This document shows positions 47,001 through 58,524 of a stretch of DNA of 64,000 nt, one piece after another. The position numbers and the translations under genes were made by a program. The notes beneath the pieces are model-generated. The model made no database searches, had not been told where the DNA came from, and saw only the letters and a list, made by a program, of their open reading frames with translations. How positions within the stretch are numbered: the stretch's first letter is position 1; each line of letters starts with the position of its first letter. This stretch comes from Lonicera japonica (lineage: Eukaryota; Streptophyta; Magnoliopsida; Dipsacales; Caprifoliaceae). Location of the stretch: positions 27,707,736-27,771,735 of the forward strand of contig CM038469.1 of assembly GCA_021464415.1 (NCBI GenBank), read 5' to 3'.

Positions 47001-48254
47001 ATATAGGCTAATCCACACTTTATGATACGTGGATAACATTCATAGATGTAGCTTGATTTAAAGTTTTGAATTACAGTAATTAACAACCACCCTTATCCAA
47101 AGATTAAGTGCGGGAAAGTTTTTTCGAGAACACATGTTTGTCGTGTGATTTTATAAGAAGAATCAAGTATCTGATACATAGTTAATACAATCACTAATCA
47201 TTATCGACAATGTTCTCAAGAGTTTATTTCCATGCATATAACCTTGTCGGCACCAATCATGGTCAGAGCAATTGTACTTATCAACAGAGTAGATTGATCC
47301 TTGCTAGAAATCTCTAGTAGCCTTTATCATCATATCAGATTATCAGTGCAGCTTATCCTAGGCATGGTTACACTCAATACTTTTACTTTCCAATTCTTGA
47401 GTCTCAGTTTATTTTTCTGACTTCTTTTTTTCATTTCTGTTTTAAAGATATTGACATTATCTTTTGGATGTGATTAGAATATCAATAGCTAATGAGTTCG
47501 TGGATGGAGCAAAAACTGAAGATGTATGGGATTCTCAAGGATCAATATGTCTAACGAGTCCCTTGCAGAGCCAAAAAAAAAAAAAGTTTACAATGTCGTT
47601 TCTGCCAAAGCTACACAAACATTGGAGTTTTATCAGGTTTTCTCACTACTAATTGATATTTTCCATTGTTCCTTGCTGTGAAATGATAACTTTGTTCAAA
47701 CTGAGATGCCTAGGCTAAAATGTATTAGACAGTGTTTAACTTTATGGGAAGAACTTTTAGACGATAGACAAACCGTCCATTTGTGGACTACTTAAGCCAT
47801 GAAAGTTTTCATGATTTAATTTATTTTATGATCTACCGTATTATTATAAACATAGAACCCATTTCGAAGTCGTGTAATCTGATATTTTTTTTTTATTTTA
47901 CCATAGCGCAAGAAAGGTTATATTATAGCATAAACAATATGATACGAACCCTGACCGTTGGCAAGGATCCTATTACCCACTACAACACTTAATGTTATAA
48001 TGTAATCTTTTTTCTTTTTAAATTATTTATACCTTAAGGCCTCGTTTGATTCGGGTATTAAAAAGTGGGATGTGATTATTAATACCACTTTTTATACCTT
48101 GCTTGATTCGCACAAATGTGCTGGGATTACTAATACCGAGACTAACTTAATACCACTATTTGTGGTATAAGTTAATATCGGGGGGTGCTATTGTTTATTT
48201 GGGATTAAGAAAAAAGAAACATATATTTTCAAAAATTCTATTACTACTATTATA

Positions 48255-48265
48255 ATAACAATAAC

Positions 48266-48342
<77 letters not shown>

Positions 48343-48345
48343 CAT
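48255..48345. repeat. (AAT)n microsatellite
   Basis: A run of about 25 AAT/ATA units interrupted by a few C, at the border of the virus-derived region. Confidence 0.95.
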
Positions 48346-48360
48346 TATATTATAATACGA

Positions 48361-48934
48361 ATCTGATCAAGAGGAAGAGAATGAAGACCAAAGATCCATC
48401 ATTGAAAAAAATTATGATACACAATTATTTTAAGATGCTCAAGATCCATATAAAAAATAAGTGTTTTTAGTCACTACTTGGGTAAGTTACCACTTTACCT
48501 AAGAAAATCTAACACTTCTATTTACATTGGATTCTTCATTTAAGTAAGACCAAATATCCGTCACTGGAAAAAATTATGATACACAATTATTTCAAGATGC
48601 TCAAGATCCATATAAAATATAAGTGTTTTTAGTCACTACTTGGGTAAGTTACCACTTTACCTAAGAAAATATAACACTTCTATTTACATTGGATTCTTCA
48701 TTTAAGTAAATAATTTAATGTCACCTTATTTTTCAAAGTATCGAATTATCCTTCCACGTCATCCCTTAATTCAAGCAAAAGCGAAGAAACAGCAAGAATC
48801 AAAGGACAGACAACAGTGGAAGTTTAGTCAAAAGTTAAAAGCAAAAGTGAAGAAATAGAATGAATACTTTCAAATGAAATTGACTAATAGATCAGATTAA
48901 TCAATAGTACCAATAATCAACATTAAGCTCTAAT
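48361..48934 (+). pseudogene. Inverted, rearranged pararetrovirus fragments
   Basis: Plus-strand copies of pieces that lie on the minus strand elsewhere. The end of the movement-module ORF (QEEENEDQR...YDTQLF, stop, DAQDPY) occurs at 48361-48460 and again at 48547-48626, within a 162-bp tandem duplication (48385-48546 and 48547-48708). The downstream leader (to about 48850) then jumps to the segment around the hAT target site (48846-48928). It is an inverted repeat of 49640-49270. The breaks share only a few bases, as in end-joining of viral fragments. Confidence 0.75.
48895..48902. other. Uninterrupted paralogue of the hAT target site
   Basis: GATTAATC occurs once here in flanking sequence that matches both flanks of the hAT element. 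It shows what the target looked like before insertion and confirms the 8-bp duplication. Confidence 0.85.
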
Positions 48935-49517
48935 ACCAAAAAGGGAAGGGAATCAAGAAACAATTGAAAACGTTAGACAGAGTGCGATGATATAAAACTC
49001 AAATAGAAATTATTTAACATTAACTTGAAGATTAACTTAAAAATTGCAAATAACTTATATAAACTGAAATTAAATTAAAACTTACAATTTCAACTTGGTG
49101 AATTGTGAAAAGACTAACTTGAAAGAATTGCAAACTTAGTTTTGATAACTGAATACAATGAGAAAGTATAAAACTTAAGAGAGTATGAGACGTGTCCTCT
49201 CTCTTTTGTCTTCTGCTTTCTTATAGATGGAGAGGAGATGAGTGATGCTTGAATCACGGAGAGAATCACGGGATTTTACTGTTGTTGCTTCACTTTTGCT
49301 TTTAACTTTTCACTAAGCTTCCACTGTTGTCTGTCCTTTAATTCTTGTTGTTTCTTCGCTTTTGCTTGAATTAAGGGATAACATGGAAGGGAGGTTCGAT
49401 ACTTTGAAAAATAAGGTGACATTAAATTATTTATTTAGATGAAGAATCCAATGTAAATAGAAGTGTTAGCTTTTCTTAGGTAAAGTGGTAACTTACCTAA
49501 GTAGCGATTGAAAACAC
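48935..49517 (-). promoter_or_regulatory. Pararetrovirus intergenic region 2: promoter, leader and tRNA-Met primer site
   Basis: Downstream of the movement-module stop, the minus strand has a CTATAAG TATA-like box at 49227-49221. About 280 nt later comes TGGTATTAGAGC (48947-48936), one mismatch from the tRNA-Met primer-binding site TGGTATCAGAGC used by caulimovirids. This is the usual order of a viral genome start. It is not evidently homologous to the region at 57.6-56.4 kb. Confidence 0.55.
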
Positions 49518-50597
49518 TTATATTTTATATGGATCTTGAGCATCTTGAAATAATTGTGTATCATAATTTTTTTCAGCGACGAATCTTTGGTCTTCATTCT
49601 CTTCCTCTTGATTAGATTTGTCTTCATTATCATTTAATTTATTACTTAAAGCTTGAGCAAGTAGTAATTTTAATTGGGCTTTCGAACACTTGTTGAGGTC
49701 CATTGTTTCTATAGAGTGAGATGAATGGGCTGGACTAACTTCTTTCTTGACTTTGGGCTTTGGATCAGGAGTTGTAGTTTTACTGGGCTCTTCTAACTTT
49801 TCCTTAAGCTTTGGTTCTTGTTTTGACTTGGGAGTAGAATATGGAATTGTGAGGGTTCTTGGTATCATACTGGGAATTAAGAGAACTCTAGGGTTGACTA
49901 AAGGAAATTTTTTTTCCACTTGGTTTATTATTATCCGATTATAGTCAAATTTATCCTACCATTTTACAAAAAATTGGCGAGTAACCATATCTGTCGAACT
50001 ATGATGTTTTATTAGTGCTTGAGAATTGCCAGAAGTTTGTAACCAATGTTCTATGACTGGGTTTTTGATTAAATGGTATTGCCATTTCATAATCCAAGGT
50101 ATTTTGTACTAGTGAAAAGAAGAAGTATGGGCATGTAAGAGCCTTCAACTTCAGGGTTAACTTTTTCAAAATACTGGACTTGTTTTTGGAGAGGATCTGG
50201 CATGACTTCCATGGTGATTCCAAATAAATCCCACCATCGTATGAACCAAACAGGGAATGACCATTTAAAATTATGGTCGAATTGGACAAACCACGAATGA
50301 TTAAAGTTTTCATTTTGGTAGTAAAAGATTTTCATTCAGGTTTCTACATAATCATGGTAAGTATATGGTTTATCACTGCCGGTTATTTGGATAGGGTCAG
50401 ATGGGTGTTCACCTCATTCTTCCATAAGAATTATCTTCTTTATGTATAAAGAATGGTATATTACTTTGCTGGGGTTTTCTCTGTCATAAATAGGTTTAAT
50501 AAAGATAGACATGGTATTTACTAGAATGGTGTTATAATAACTCAAGCATTTGTGACTAGCTTGTGTTACATAATGCTGATCTATTAGTTGATTATTG
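49518..50597 (-). pseudogene. Endogenous pararetrovirus: ORF downstream of the movement domain (function unknown)
   Basis: After the hAT insertion the minus-strand frame continues with HSWFVQFDHNF, WFIRWWDLFG, PWIMKWQYHL and FFVKW-stop-DKFDYNRI. The C-terminus is charged and proline/lysine-rich, ending DAQDPYKI (stop at 49518-49520). Breaks seen are two TGA codons between 50450 and 50335, a frameshift near 50095 and a TAG at 49958-49956. The tryptophan-rich block is familiar from plant pararetrovirus-like polyproteins, but I know no assigned function. Confidence 0.7.
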
Positions 50598-50613
50598 GTA
50601 CTATTGATTAATC

Positions 50614-50700
50614 CAGTGTTCTAAAACTCGCGACTCGGCACTCGATCGGCGAGGTGGGGAGTGGGGAGTTTTCAATTACTCGGGGATTAATCGGAAAAAA
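50614..50700. repeat. hAT TIR and subterminal repeats, 3' side of transposase
   Basis: CAGTGTTCTAAAACTCGCGACTCGGC followed by further ACTCG, CGGCGAG and CTCGG words. Such clusters are binding sites for hAT transposases in well-studied members. Confidence 0.85.
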
Positions 50701-50853
50701 TCGGATAGGCAATATTTTAATATAAATAATATTCTAAATAATATAATATGATAATAATATGATCAAATAGTTTGCAAAATGACAAAGAAGTCTAGAATAT
50801 CCATAAAAAGCCAAAGTACTAATATTCTAATAACATTATAACAAGAAGAAAGT

Positions 50854-53390
50854 CTAGAGCTCTTGCTCTTCTTCTCCATATCCTTCATTAACCCTCTCTC
50901 CATCGGACTCAAAGTCATATTCTTCGTTTTCCTCATCCTCCGACTCATCCTCCGACACGAACTCTTCCTCATGTAGTTCACGTACATGAGGTACGGGTAA
51001 CGGTGCTTCGGCATTTCTAGCACTTCTTCTAGCCTCTAGGACACTATTCGCTCCACTTGCTCTTTCAACTTGTTCCCAAGTTAATCCTGAACCGTCCGAA
51101 GTTTCTTCATCTTCACCACCTTCAACTATCCATGATTGCGCTCTACTAGCGTCACTTGCTAGTAAGATATCAATGTCTTTCTCCTTTGCCCTTTTCTTTT
51201 TGTTGAGAAGCTTGGAATTAAATTGAACATAGACGAGATTATTCAATCTTGTTGAATCTAGTCTATTCCTTTTCTTAGTATGTATCTACATAAAGTAAAA
51301 AATTAAAAATATTAAAGAAAACTACTTAAAAAAATTAAAAGAAACCACTTAAAAAAGTTAAAAGAAACCACTTACGCCTTCAAAAGTACTCCAATTTCTC
51401 TCGCACCCGGATGAACTAGTAGTCAACGAAAGGATCTTCAAAGCCATTGATTGCAAGTTAGGAACTCCATTGCCATATATACTCCACCATCCAACTATTC
51501 ATTAAAGAGAAACTACTTTAATATTTATAATAAAAAATAGTAATAAAAATAATAAAATAGTAAATAACATGTGTAAATTGAAGAATATTTACCCGGATCA
51601 AAATTATCATCATTCTTGTTGCATCCATTAATGGCCATTTGTTTCCCAAACATACCCTCTTTTTTTAAATACTTCCACATCTCCACATTGCTAACTAGAG
51701 TTTGTTTTTCAAGATTGTCTTTATAGAAAGTCTCAACGCAAGTTAAAACACCTTCCATGACAACTTGGTCTTTTTGTACGTTAGCATCTTTGTAGTGGTA
51801 GTATGGATTCAATAAGTAACCCGCCAAGTGTAATGGACTATCAAGCCGACCTTCGGATTTTGCATCAACAATTGCTAGTATTGGGCGATAGTTAGTCTCC
51901 ACATTCTTGAACGCCTCTTTGATGTCGTTTTTTGCCTTTTGTAACTCACCATATAAAAATCCCATTGCCGGCTTTTTATCTCCATCCACAAGACGAAGCA
52001 CTCTTACTAAAGGAGCAAACACCTTTAAGCACAAGGACACCCCATTCCAAAAAACCATACTTAAAATGGTGGCACTTGCAACTTTCCCCTTTGCCGTTTT
52101 TGACCATTTGCAACTTCCCCATTCGTCACTAGTGAACATTAGCCTCAATTTATCTTTCTTTTCCATTATACTTTGTAAAGTGAGAAAAGAAGTAGCAAAT
52201 CTAGTAACCCCCGGCCTAACAATATCCCTCTTCTTGGTAAACTTCCTCATTAGTGACAAAGTTTTATGATGTGCATAAATGAAAATAGTTAACGTCTTTG
52301 CTTTCTCAATCAATCCTTTAAACCTCGCTTGCTTGCCAATTCCTTCAAGCATGAGATTCAATGTATGAGTGGCACAAGAAGTCCAAAATATGGTTGGCCT
52401 CTTCACCTTTAACAAGTCCGCCGCGGCCATATTATTTGAAGCATTGTCCGTCACCACTTGAACAACATATTGTGGGCCAATTTCATCAATAAATTTGTCA
52501 ACATAATCAAAAATATACTCTCCCGTATGTGCCGACTCCGAGTCTTCCCTAGAAGAAACAAAAGTGGTGCCTTCCTTACAATTAACACATAAATTCATGA
52601 CACTCCTTCTTTTTCGATCACTCCAAGCATCGGTCATTATTGAACAACCGTTTACTTTCCACTCTTCTTCTTGTTTCTTGAGTGACAATTTAGTTCTTTC
52701 AACCTCCTCTTTTAGTAACGGCTCCCTCAAAAGGTATTGACTTGGAGGTTGGTAACCCGGGCCAAATTGACCGACCGCTTCGCAAAATCTCTTGAAACTA
52801 TCATTATCAATTGCATTAAATGGAATTCCGGACTCATACACCCATCTAGCTAAAATCCGGTGCACATCATATGTTCTTTCTTTGAAAAGTGATTCATTCA
52901 AGTTTGATTGTCGCATCCTCTTCCTTTCACCCATTGAAGAATCCGGATTTATTTTATTTGCAAACCTATCAATTGGCCCAAGAAAGTGAGGATTTTTCAT
53001 TGACCCTAACTCTCCTTCAACATTTTCTTCATCAATAACATTAATTTGAACCTCCGACCTAATTTCATTTTCATGCTTTCTCTTCTCCAACTTCTTGTTT
53101 TTTGAACTCATTAAGTCATTTAAACACTTCTCTTGATCTTCTTTAGTAGACTTTGGACACTTAGATACATTTCCGGATATGTGAGCAATGTGTTGTTTCA
53201 TTCGATGTATCCCACCCGACATCTCCTTCGCACATAATTTACATTTCACAAGACTACTATTTCCCGGTTTTACTTCAGTAGCATAATCCCACCCAACATT
53301 ATTAGAATCGGGTTTCAAACGGACGCTACTAGTAGCCGACGCCATCGATGAATTAGATGCGGCCGACGAAGACATATTAATGCTACACAA
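50854..53390 (-). CDS. hAT transposase, three exons (BED finger, DUF659, hATC)
   Basis: Exons by minus-strand order are 53390-51593, 51494-51376 and 51285-50854. The junctions GG|GTAAAT, AATAG|TTGG, GGC|GTAAGT and TGTAG|ATAC keep phase and give about 782 residues. Residues 34-78 form a BED zinc finger (W34, C50, C53, H67, C78). A DUF659/RNase H-like core follows with MTDAWSD (Asp 254), VVTDNASNN (Asp 315) and CATHTLNL (C339, H342). Exon 2 encodes the hATC dimerisation motif (WWSIYGNGVPNLQ...LTTSSSGCERNWSTF). The C-terminus is acidic. No stop or frameshift is visible, so it could be active. The first ATG at 53390 was chosen; Met 6 is an alternative. Confidence 0.93.
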
Positions 53391-54178
53391 CCAATTTAAT
53401 AATAAAATTCAGATTTTAAAGTACACAAAAACAGTGTAAAATAAAAATTCTAAAGTTTGTTTTAAAATTCTGGACTTTTAAAAAATTCTGAACTTTTAAA
53501 AATTCTCCTGTGCTTTGTGTGCAATGTGTACACAAAAACAGATTCTAAAGTTTCCCCTTTTTGTTTTAAAATTCTGGACTTTTAAAAAATAAAAATTATG
53601 AGTGGAAGACAAAATAAAAAATAAAAATAAACAAAGCATAGGGCTTTTAAAAAATAAAAAGCACAGGACTTTTAAAAAATAAAAATTCTGGACTTTTAAA
53701 AAATAAAAATCACAGGAGAAATCAAAATAAACAAAGAACAGGGGAGAAATCACAAAAGACATACCGATGATGAAAATAAACAAAGCACACGGGAGAAATC
53801 ACAGAAGCACAGGGGAGAAATACTGAAATACCGAGCAGAAGGAAGAAGAGAGACAAAGCACGGGAGAAATAAAAATAAACGGAAGAGTGGAAGAGTGAAG
53901 GCAAAATAAACAAACCTGGGTGGCCGACTGGGAAACGGCAGCAATATGAGTGGAAGAGTGAAGACAAATCGATGATGATGATGTGAGTTTCGAGCAGCAA
54001 GGCACCACTTTCAAGCCAAAGGCACCACTTTCGAGCAGCAAGGAGCAATGAACGGGAAACATCAGCAATATGAGGTTTGTTGTTTGTCTAGGGCTTGTAA
54101 AGGAAAAATTCCACAGAAAAAAAAAAAAAAAAAACCCACACCGAACTACGTCGTTCTCTTCTCCGCTTTTTTTTTTTA
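53391..54178 (-). promoter_or_regulatory. hAT 5' leader/promoter region with short tandem repeats
   Basis: Upstream of the transposase start (minus sense). A GGACTTTTAAAAAATAAAAA-like word is repeated at least five times between 53466 and 53710. An A20 run lies at 54119-54139. Overlapping ORFs here look like chance. The promoter is presumably inside this stretch, but no element can be named with confidence. Confidence 0.5.
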
Positions 54179-54185
54179 ATTTCCA

Positions 54186-54357
54186 TGACTCGCCGAGTCA
54201 CACAACTCGCGAGAACTCGGCGAGTTTTCCCGAGTTATGACCGATTTTTTGCTTGCCCGAGTAATGCCCAACGAGTCAGCATACTCGACTCGTCCAGCCA
54301 CCGAGTGCCGAGTACTCGGCGAGAAATCGTCCTAACTCGCCGAGTTTTAGAACACTG
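54186..54357. repeat. hAT TIR and dense subterminal repeats, 5' side of transposase
   Basis: About seventeen CTCG/CGAG words in 172 bp, several as palindromes (CTCGCCGAG, CTCGCGAG, CTCGGCGAG), ending in CGAGTTTTAGAACACTG. The density exceeds that of the other end, an asymmetry common in hAT elements. Confidence 0.88.
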
Positions 54358-54365
54358 GATTAATC

Positions 54366-54985
54366 TGATTTATTAGTCAATTTCATTTGAAAGTATTCAT
54401 TCTATTTCTTTAATCTTTTCAAAGCTCCGTATTCGCAAGTCACCATTTTTGCTGTGAATCACCTAAACCAGGAGATCTAGAGCTAGAGTAAGTCTTCAAG
54501 AAGAAGCAGTGTAAGGCCAATGATTAGGTTTACAGGAGGTTTGTGTTTACTTGAGGCAAAAATGGTATGCGCCCATGGAGTCGGCCTAGATTAAAAGAGA
54601 GTTATAGAGTAAATAGTAGAAAATGAGTAGACTATTTAGATGTTATTCCTCAGTTAGTTCAAGGTCAACAATGTCCTCAATCCCAGATATAGTAAATCAA
54701 GAATAACATAGTTATGAAAATGTTAGTCAAGATTTTAGTAACTGGAATATTTCCAGAATTTCATTATAATCTGACTTAAAATTTCTTAAGAAAGTTAACT
54801 CATAAATTTCTCCTATGTTGACGCAACTCGCATATAGCTTTTTTAAAGTTGATAGTACATGTCGGCCAAAGATGTTAGCTTTATTTGTCTTTAGTCATTT
54901 TCTACTTTTCTTTTGTAAAAGTTGAGTGCTTTGCTTTGTCAGGAAGAAATCTATTCCTTTCCAAGTTGTATTATTGTTTTACTTT
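54366..54985 (-). pseudogene. Endogenous pararetrovirus: linker between movement domain and tryptophan-rich domain
   Basis: The minus-strand frame runs through several stops from the end of the proline-rich domain (54986) to the hAT insertion. It is still readable as SFEKIKEIE and ILSNEID, and it resumes on the far side as INSTNNQLIDQHY. This shows the hAT element sits inside one former viral reading frame. Confidence 0.6.
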
Positions 54986-55684
54986 TCACACGTGCCTGAC
55001 GTTTTGAGACTGGTTATCAAAATCTTCTGATGAAGGATAATGATAGTGAACATCTTGTTCTTCAGCTAAGAAACAAGAGAGTGGCTCAGGTGGAGTAAAC
55101 ATGGATGGTTGGAATGGAGAGGGTTTTTTGAGAGCTTTAATGGCTTCTTGGGCATATGGAGGAAGACGAAAGGTTTTTTGGGGTTGTGGTTTAGGAGGAA
55201 CAGGTTTTTGGGGAAGTGGAGGAGGTGAACAGCTTGGAATTTCGGGTGAGGGCTTTTGTAAAGGGGTATCTCCATAAGTAACAAAGAAATTGAATTTTCT
55301 CGAAGGTTCTCCGAGAAGATCAACTGTAGGATCACCGTTTTCATAGCGTTCCTGCAATTTTTCTTGAGAGCTCAAAGGTTTTTTTTCACTTAACTTCTTT
55401 TTTCTCCTGTATCGCTTTAATTCAGCCGGGTCTAACTGGTTTTCATAATCAGCTTCTTGACATGCGTCACAATAACACGTGTCATACCAGATATGTCCAT
55501 TTGAATTTTTGCCTTCATAAACATGAATTCCTTCGCGATCAAAGTACAAAATCTTCATAGAAAGATTCTTGAATACGTGATCAGTAGGATATCAAACAAG
55601 GGGCTGGAGCATATTTATCTCTGTGATGAAGGGATTGTTTTGCATAGAGGATTCAGAAGTGGGTTTTTTGAAAGTAACCTCAAC
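54986..55684 (-). pseudogene. Endogenous pararetrovirus: region C-terminal to the movement protein
   Basis: Continues the frame of the movement domain past a TAA (about 55685) and a TGA (about 55598). It contains YEGKNSNGHIWYDTCYCDAC, a basic RRKKK stretch and a proline-rich tail (PPPLPQKPVPPKPQPQK). The Cys-rich piece could bind metal. I do not know its function. Confidence 0.65.
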
Positions 55685-56417
55685 TTAGCGGTTAGCCTTC
55701 TTGATGTAAATCGAGTCAGTAGACTGGACTGATTCATTAGAGGCTTCTTGATGAAGAATCTCATAAGATGTGACCCATTTTTCAGGTAACAACTTAATCA
55801 ATTCAGAGCGAGGTATCTGTTTCGGGAGGTAACTGACTACTGGTGCTGACGTGGAATCAATGGTCAGCATAAGAGATTCTGCAGTTTCTGATCCAGGGAT
55901 ACAGAGATCATATGAATGATTCTGTAAGCGAGAGATCATCTGATGGTGGATGGTGGCTGCTGAAGTGCCTTCAACCATGGGAACACCACTGACATGAACT
56001 TGAATTTTCAAAGCTGACATCAGATATTTATCTGAAACCGGAATATTGAAGTTGGGATACAGCGTAAAGAATACTGTACCAGTGGATGTTTTCAAGAACA
56101 GCTTGTTGACAAGTGTTTATGCGGGAGTCAAGAAGAGCAATTCGAATGACTACCGGGAGCCCTTTCCGTCCATGAAAAGTAACTGCGAATCGGATTGCAC
56201 CAAAGTGTAAGTGGGTATAGCCTTGAGAAATAGCCATACGCTGGAAGTCACAAGGGAGTGGAACCGGATAAAACCGTTCTTCGGAACTAGAAGTAACAAT
56301 CAACGAATCAAATTTGCTTGCTTGAACATATTCCTTAATAGGGAGGTCAGATGATTTGTTGGAAATGAGCTTGCGAACTTGACGAGTGAGTTTTTGGAGA
56401 TGGTTTGGCGAAAACAT
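55685..56417 (-). pseudogene. Endogenous pararetrovirus movement protein (30K type), frameshifted
   Basis: A 30K-superfamily movement protein, which in living viruses widens plasmodesmata for cell-to-cell spread. The N-terminal part (56417-56096) includes FYPVPLPCDFQRMAISQGY and GLPVVIRIALLDSRI. After a frameshift near 56090 the core continues as TGTVFFTLYPNFNIPVSD, LKIQVHVSGVP and ATIHHQMISRLQNHSYDL. It is the first ORF after primer site 1, as in caulimovirids. Non-functional as it stands. Confidence 0.8.
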
Positions 56418-57610
56418 TATACGGGTTTACAGTGGGTAAATCTGTTTATGGGATTAAGTTTTCGTTTGGGATGTGAGAAATCTCATACAAAAACTCTATA
56501 CTACTATTTTGAAAACAAGAAGAAGACGAAGAAGACATTGAGCTAGATCTACTTAACGAAGGAGATTTTGAACTGGATTTTTTAGAAAACATCTTTTTTG
56601 TTTTTGAAATAAGTTGGTTCTTTCACTAAGAGCTTAAACAAATAAACGTATGGATATAAGCTTCTTTTGATGGTATATATCTCTTTTTTTGTCACAAAGA
56701 AGACGACCTTAAGAAAATTGTAAATATTTTCTGTTTTTCAGATCACATATGCGAGTCATCGAGCTTAAAACGGCACCCTTTGCCTTAAACACTCTTTCCT
56801 TAAGCAACCTATCTGGAAAACATCAAAATAATTTACTTTTCTTGAGAACTGTACTCGGTTTCTGAGTATGTTAACTTCAAATTTCTGATACGAGAGATCC
56901 ACTTAACTTGATATAAGTTTTCTGATGTGAGAGATCCACACAAGTGGCAGTCACAGAGCATACTTATCATAGATCTGTTAATTTGTGGCAGTCGTAAAGC
57001 ATACTTTCAAGAAGTACGGCATCTCATAATAGACATAACAATTATCAGACATGAACGAGATATGTATCATAATCAAAAGCTTTAAGCCATAAGCTAACTT
57101 GTTATAGCTATTAGATCAGAACTAAACAAGAAAATTTACTCAAGAGACATCGTCACTAGCTCTGATACCATAAGGGGTGATATTAATAACTACGAGTTAT
57201 TCAATACCTTAGCGATGTTAATCGCACATAGAACACTTAAAACTTTTAAGAATAATAACGATTAATAGATTTTAATTATGAAATACCATATTTTTGATCG
57301 CAATAAAACCATAAAGCGTAAGATAATATTAGACATAACAAAACAAATACAATAAAAGAACCAATAATTAGAAGAACAAACGGGAGATCTGTCATTTTAA
57401 GAAAAGCATCTTCATTTAGAGAGAGGGAATTACAGAAGAGTACACGACTCTCACACCAAACTACAACTCTGAAGCACGATGCCTTAACACTACTCAAACT
57501 GCTAAATATATAGGCAAACAATGAGCACTACGAACCACACAATTAGACAGCTGGAAAGTAAAACAATAATACAACTTGGAAAGGAATAGATTCCTTCCTG
57601 ACAAAGTAAA
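56418..57610 (-). promoter_or_regulatory. Pararetrovirus intergenic region 1: promoter and leader
   Basis: This region between the RT polyprotein end and the movement protein has no gene. On the minus strand a TATA-like CTATATATTTAG lies at 57513-57502, about 340 nt upstream of the primer-binding site at 57170. The rest of the leader to 56418 has several short AUG-started frames, as in caulimovirid leaders. The order (end of RT ORF, promoter, primer site, movement protein) matches a caulimovirid genome junction. Confidence 0.65.
57151..57170 (-). other. Pararetrovirus tRNA-Met primer-binding site 1
   Basis: The minus strand reads TGGTATCAGAGCTAGTGACG. The first twelve bases match the complement of the initiator tRNA-Met 3' end, the conventional start of caulimovirid genomes. 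Confidence 0.85.
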
Positions 57611-57689
57611 GCACTCAACTTTTACAAAAGAAAAGTAAAAAATGACTAAAGACAAATAAAGCTAACTGCTTTGGCCGACATGTACTATC

Positions 57690-58524
57690 AACTTTAAAAA
57701 AACTATATGCGAGTTGAGTCAACTGGGTTGCCGACACTGAGTTTGGGGCTGAGTCAATCTGTCTCGTTTCCATCACTGTCGAAACTGAAATGATCTTCAT
57801 GATTATGGAAGGGATATGGATCATCGGCGTCAGCTTCATCATCGTCAAAATATCCTGCATCATCATCATTGAATTGTTGCTAGTGGATTTCATAATCAGT
57901 TGCGTTTTGAACATCCTATGGATCTGGTTCTCATTCTTCATTAGAGTCAGAGCTCATACCGATAAAAGTATCTGATTCTGAGCTTTGCTCACCTTCTTGC
58001 CAAAAATGCTTCTGGGCGTAGGAGTAAAGACATTCGAATAGGGGAGCACAAGATAAATCATTCATGTCTTTAGTAATCCATGGATCATTTTCGAACTTGA
58101 TATCTTCAGGGACATCTTCGTATTTGACATGATTGAGAGCACACATGTTCTGCAAAAAGATCACATAATTCACATTATATGGTTCTTTGGAGGATTTTGC
58201 TAAGTTGGTCGTGAACCATTCTTCAATCTTCGCGTTGCTTCCATCTTCATGGGGAGTCCTTAGAGGGCCATGGAATGTAATCAGACAGTATCGATGATGG
58301 TGGGTTTGCAGTTCTGCCATCCATTGTTTGGGAGATTTGAACCATTGGAGAAACACGAGAAGGTTGAAAGTTCCGCTGGATGCACCACGGGCTGTAGTAG
58401 GATTATACAGCTCACTATAGATGTTCTGTATTTCTGGGTCTGCTGTAGCGATCCTGAGATACTGGAGAAGTATTGGGGCGTCAAATATGAAACCAACAGT
58501 ATACGCGCTTTGGTGAGATACCAA
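57690..58524 (-). pseudogene. Endogenous pararetrovirus: C-terminal part of the RT polyprotein
   Basis: Follows RNase H after a frameshift near 58520. It reads SAYTVGFIFDAPILLQYLRI, WMAELQTHHHRYCLITFHGP and SYAQKHFWQEGE. A very acidic tail (DDDAGYFDDDEADADD) lies in the same neighbourhood (57850-57790), with two stops. It is recognisable as the conserved tail of such polyproteins but has no known enzymatic motif. Confidence 0.65.

Larger units (their letters stand above)
45467..48254. other. Intergenic, MITE-containing region
   Basis: No supported gene. It contains a GC-rich TIR-like element (45640-46275) and a Stowaway-like segment (46813-47000), listed separately. A GGCCTCGTTTGATTCGGGTATTAA segment near 48040 resembles a Tourist MITE end. 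A short ORF at 47464 sits among stops and matches nothing I know. Confidence 0.45.
50606..54365 (-). mobile_element. Complete hAT transposon with TIRs and 8-bp target duplication
   Basis: The element proper spans 50614-54357 (3744 bp). Both ends carry the 17-bp inverted repeat CAGTGTTCTAAAACTCG. It is flanked by perfect 8-bp copies of GATTAATC (50606-50613 and 54358-54365), the target size of the hAT superfamily. It encodes a three-exon transposase on the minus strand. The ends carry many ACTCG/CGAGT words. It interrupts a pararetrovirus ORF, so it is younger than that integration. Perfect TSD, matching TIRs and an open transposase suggest a recent, possibly autonomous copy. Confidence 0.95.

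Noticed and set aside
47464..47652. 62-codon ORF
   Set aside because: Ends in a translated A-run, has no similarity I recognise and no flanking splice signals.
51907..52269. Plus-strand ORFs inside the hAT transposase
   Set aside because: Antisense shadows of the transposase without recognisable domains.
53496..54068. Several overlapping Phe/Leu-rich ORFs upstream of the hAT transposase
   Set aside because: Low-complexity translations of repeats in the transposon leader; they overlap each other in all frames.
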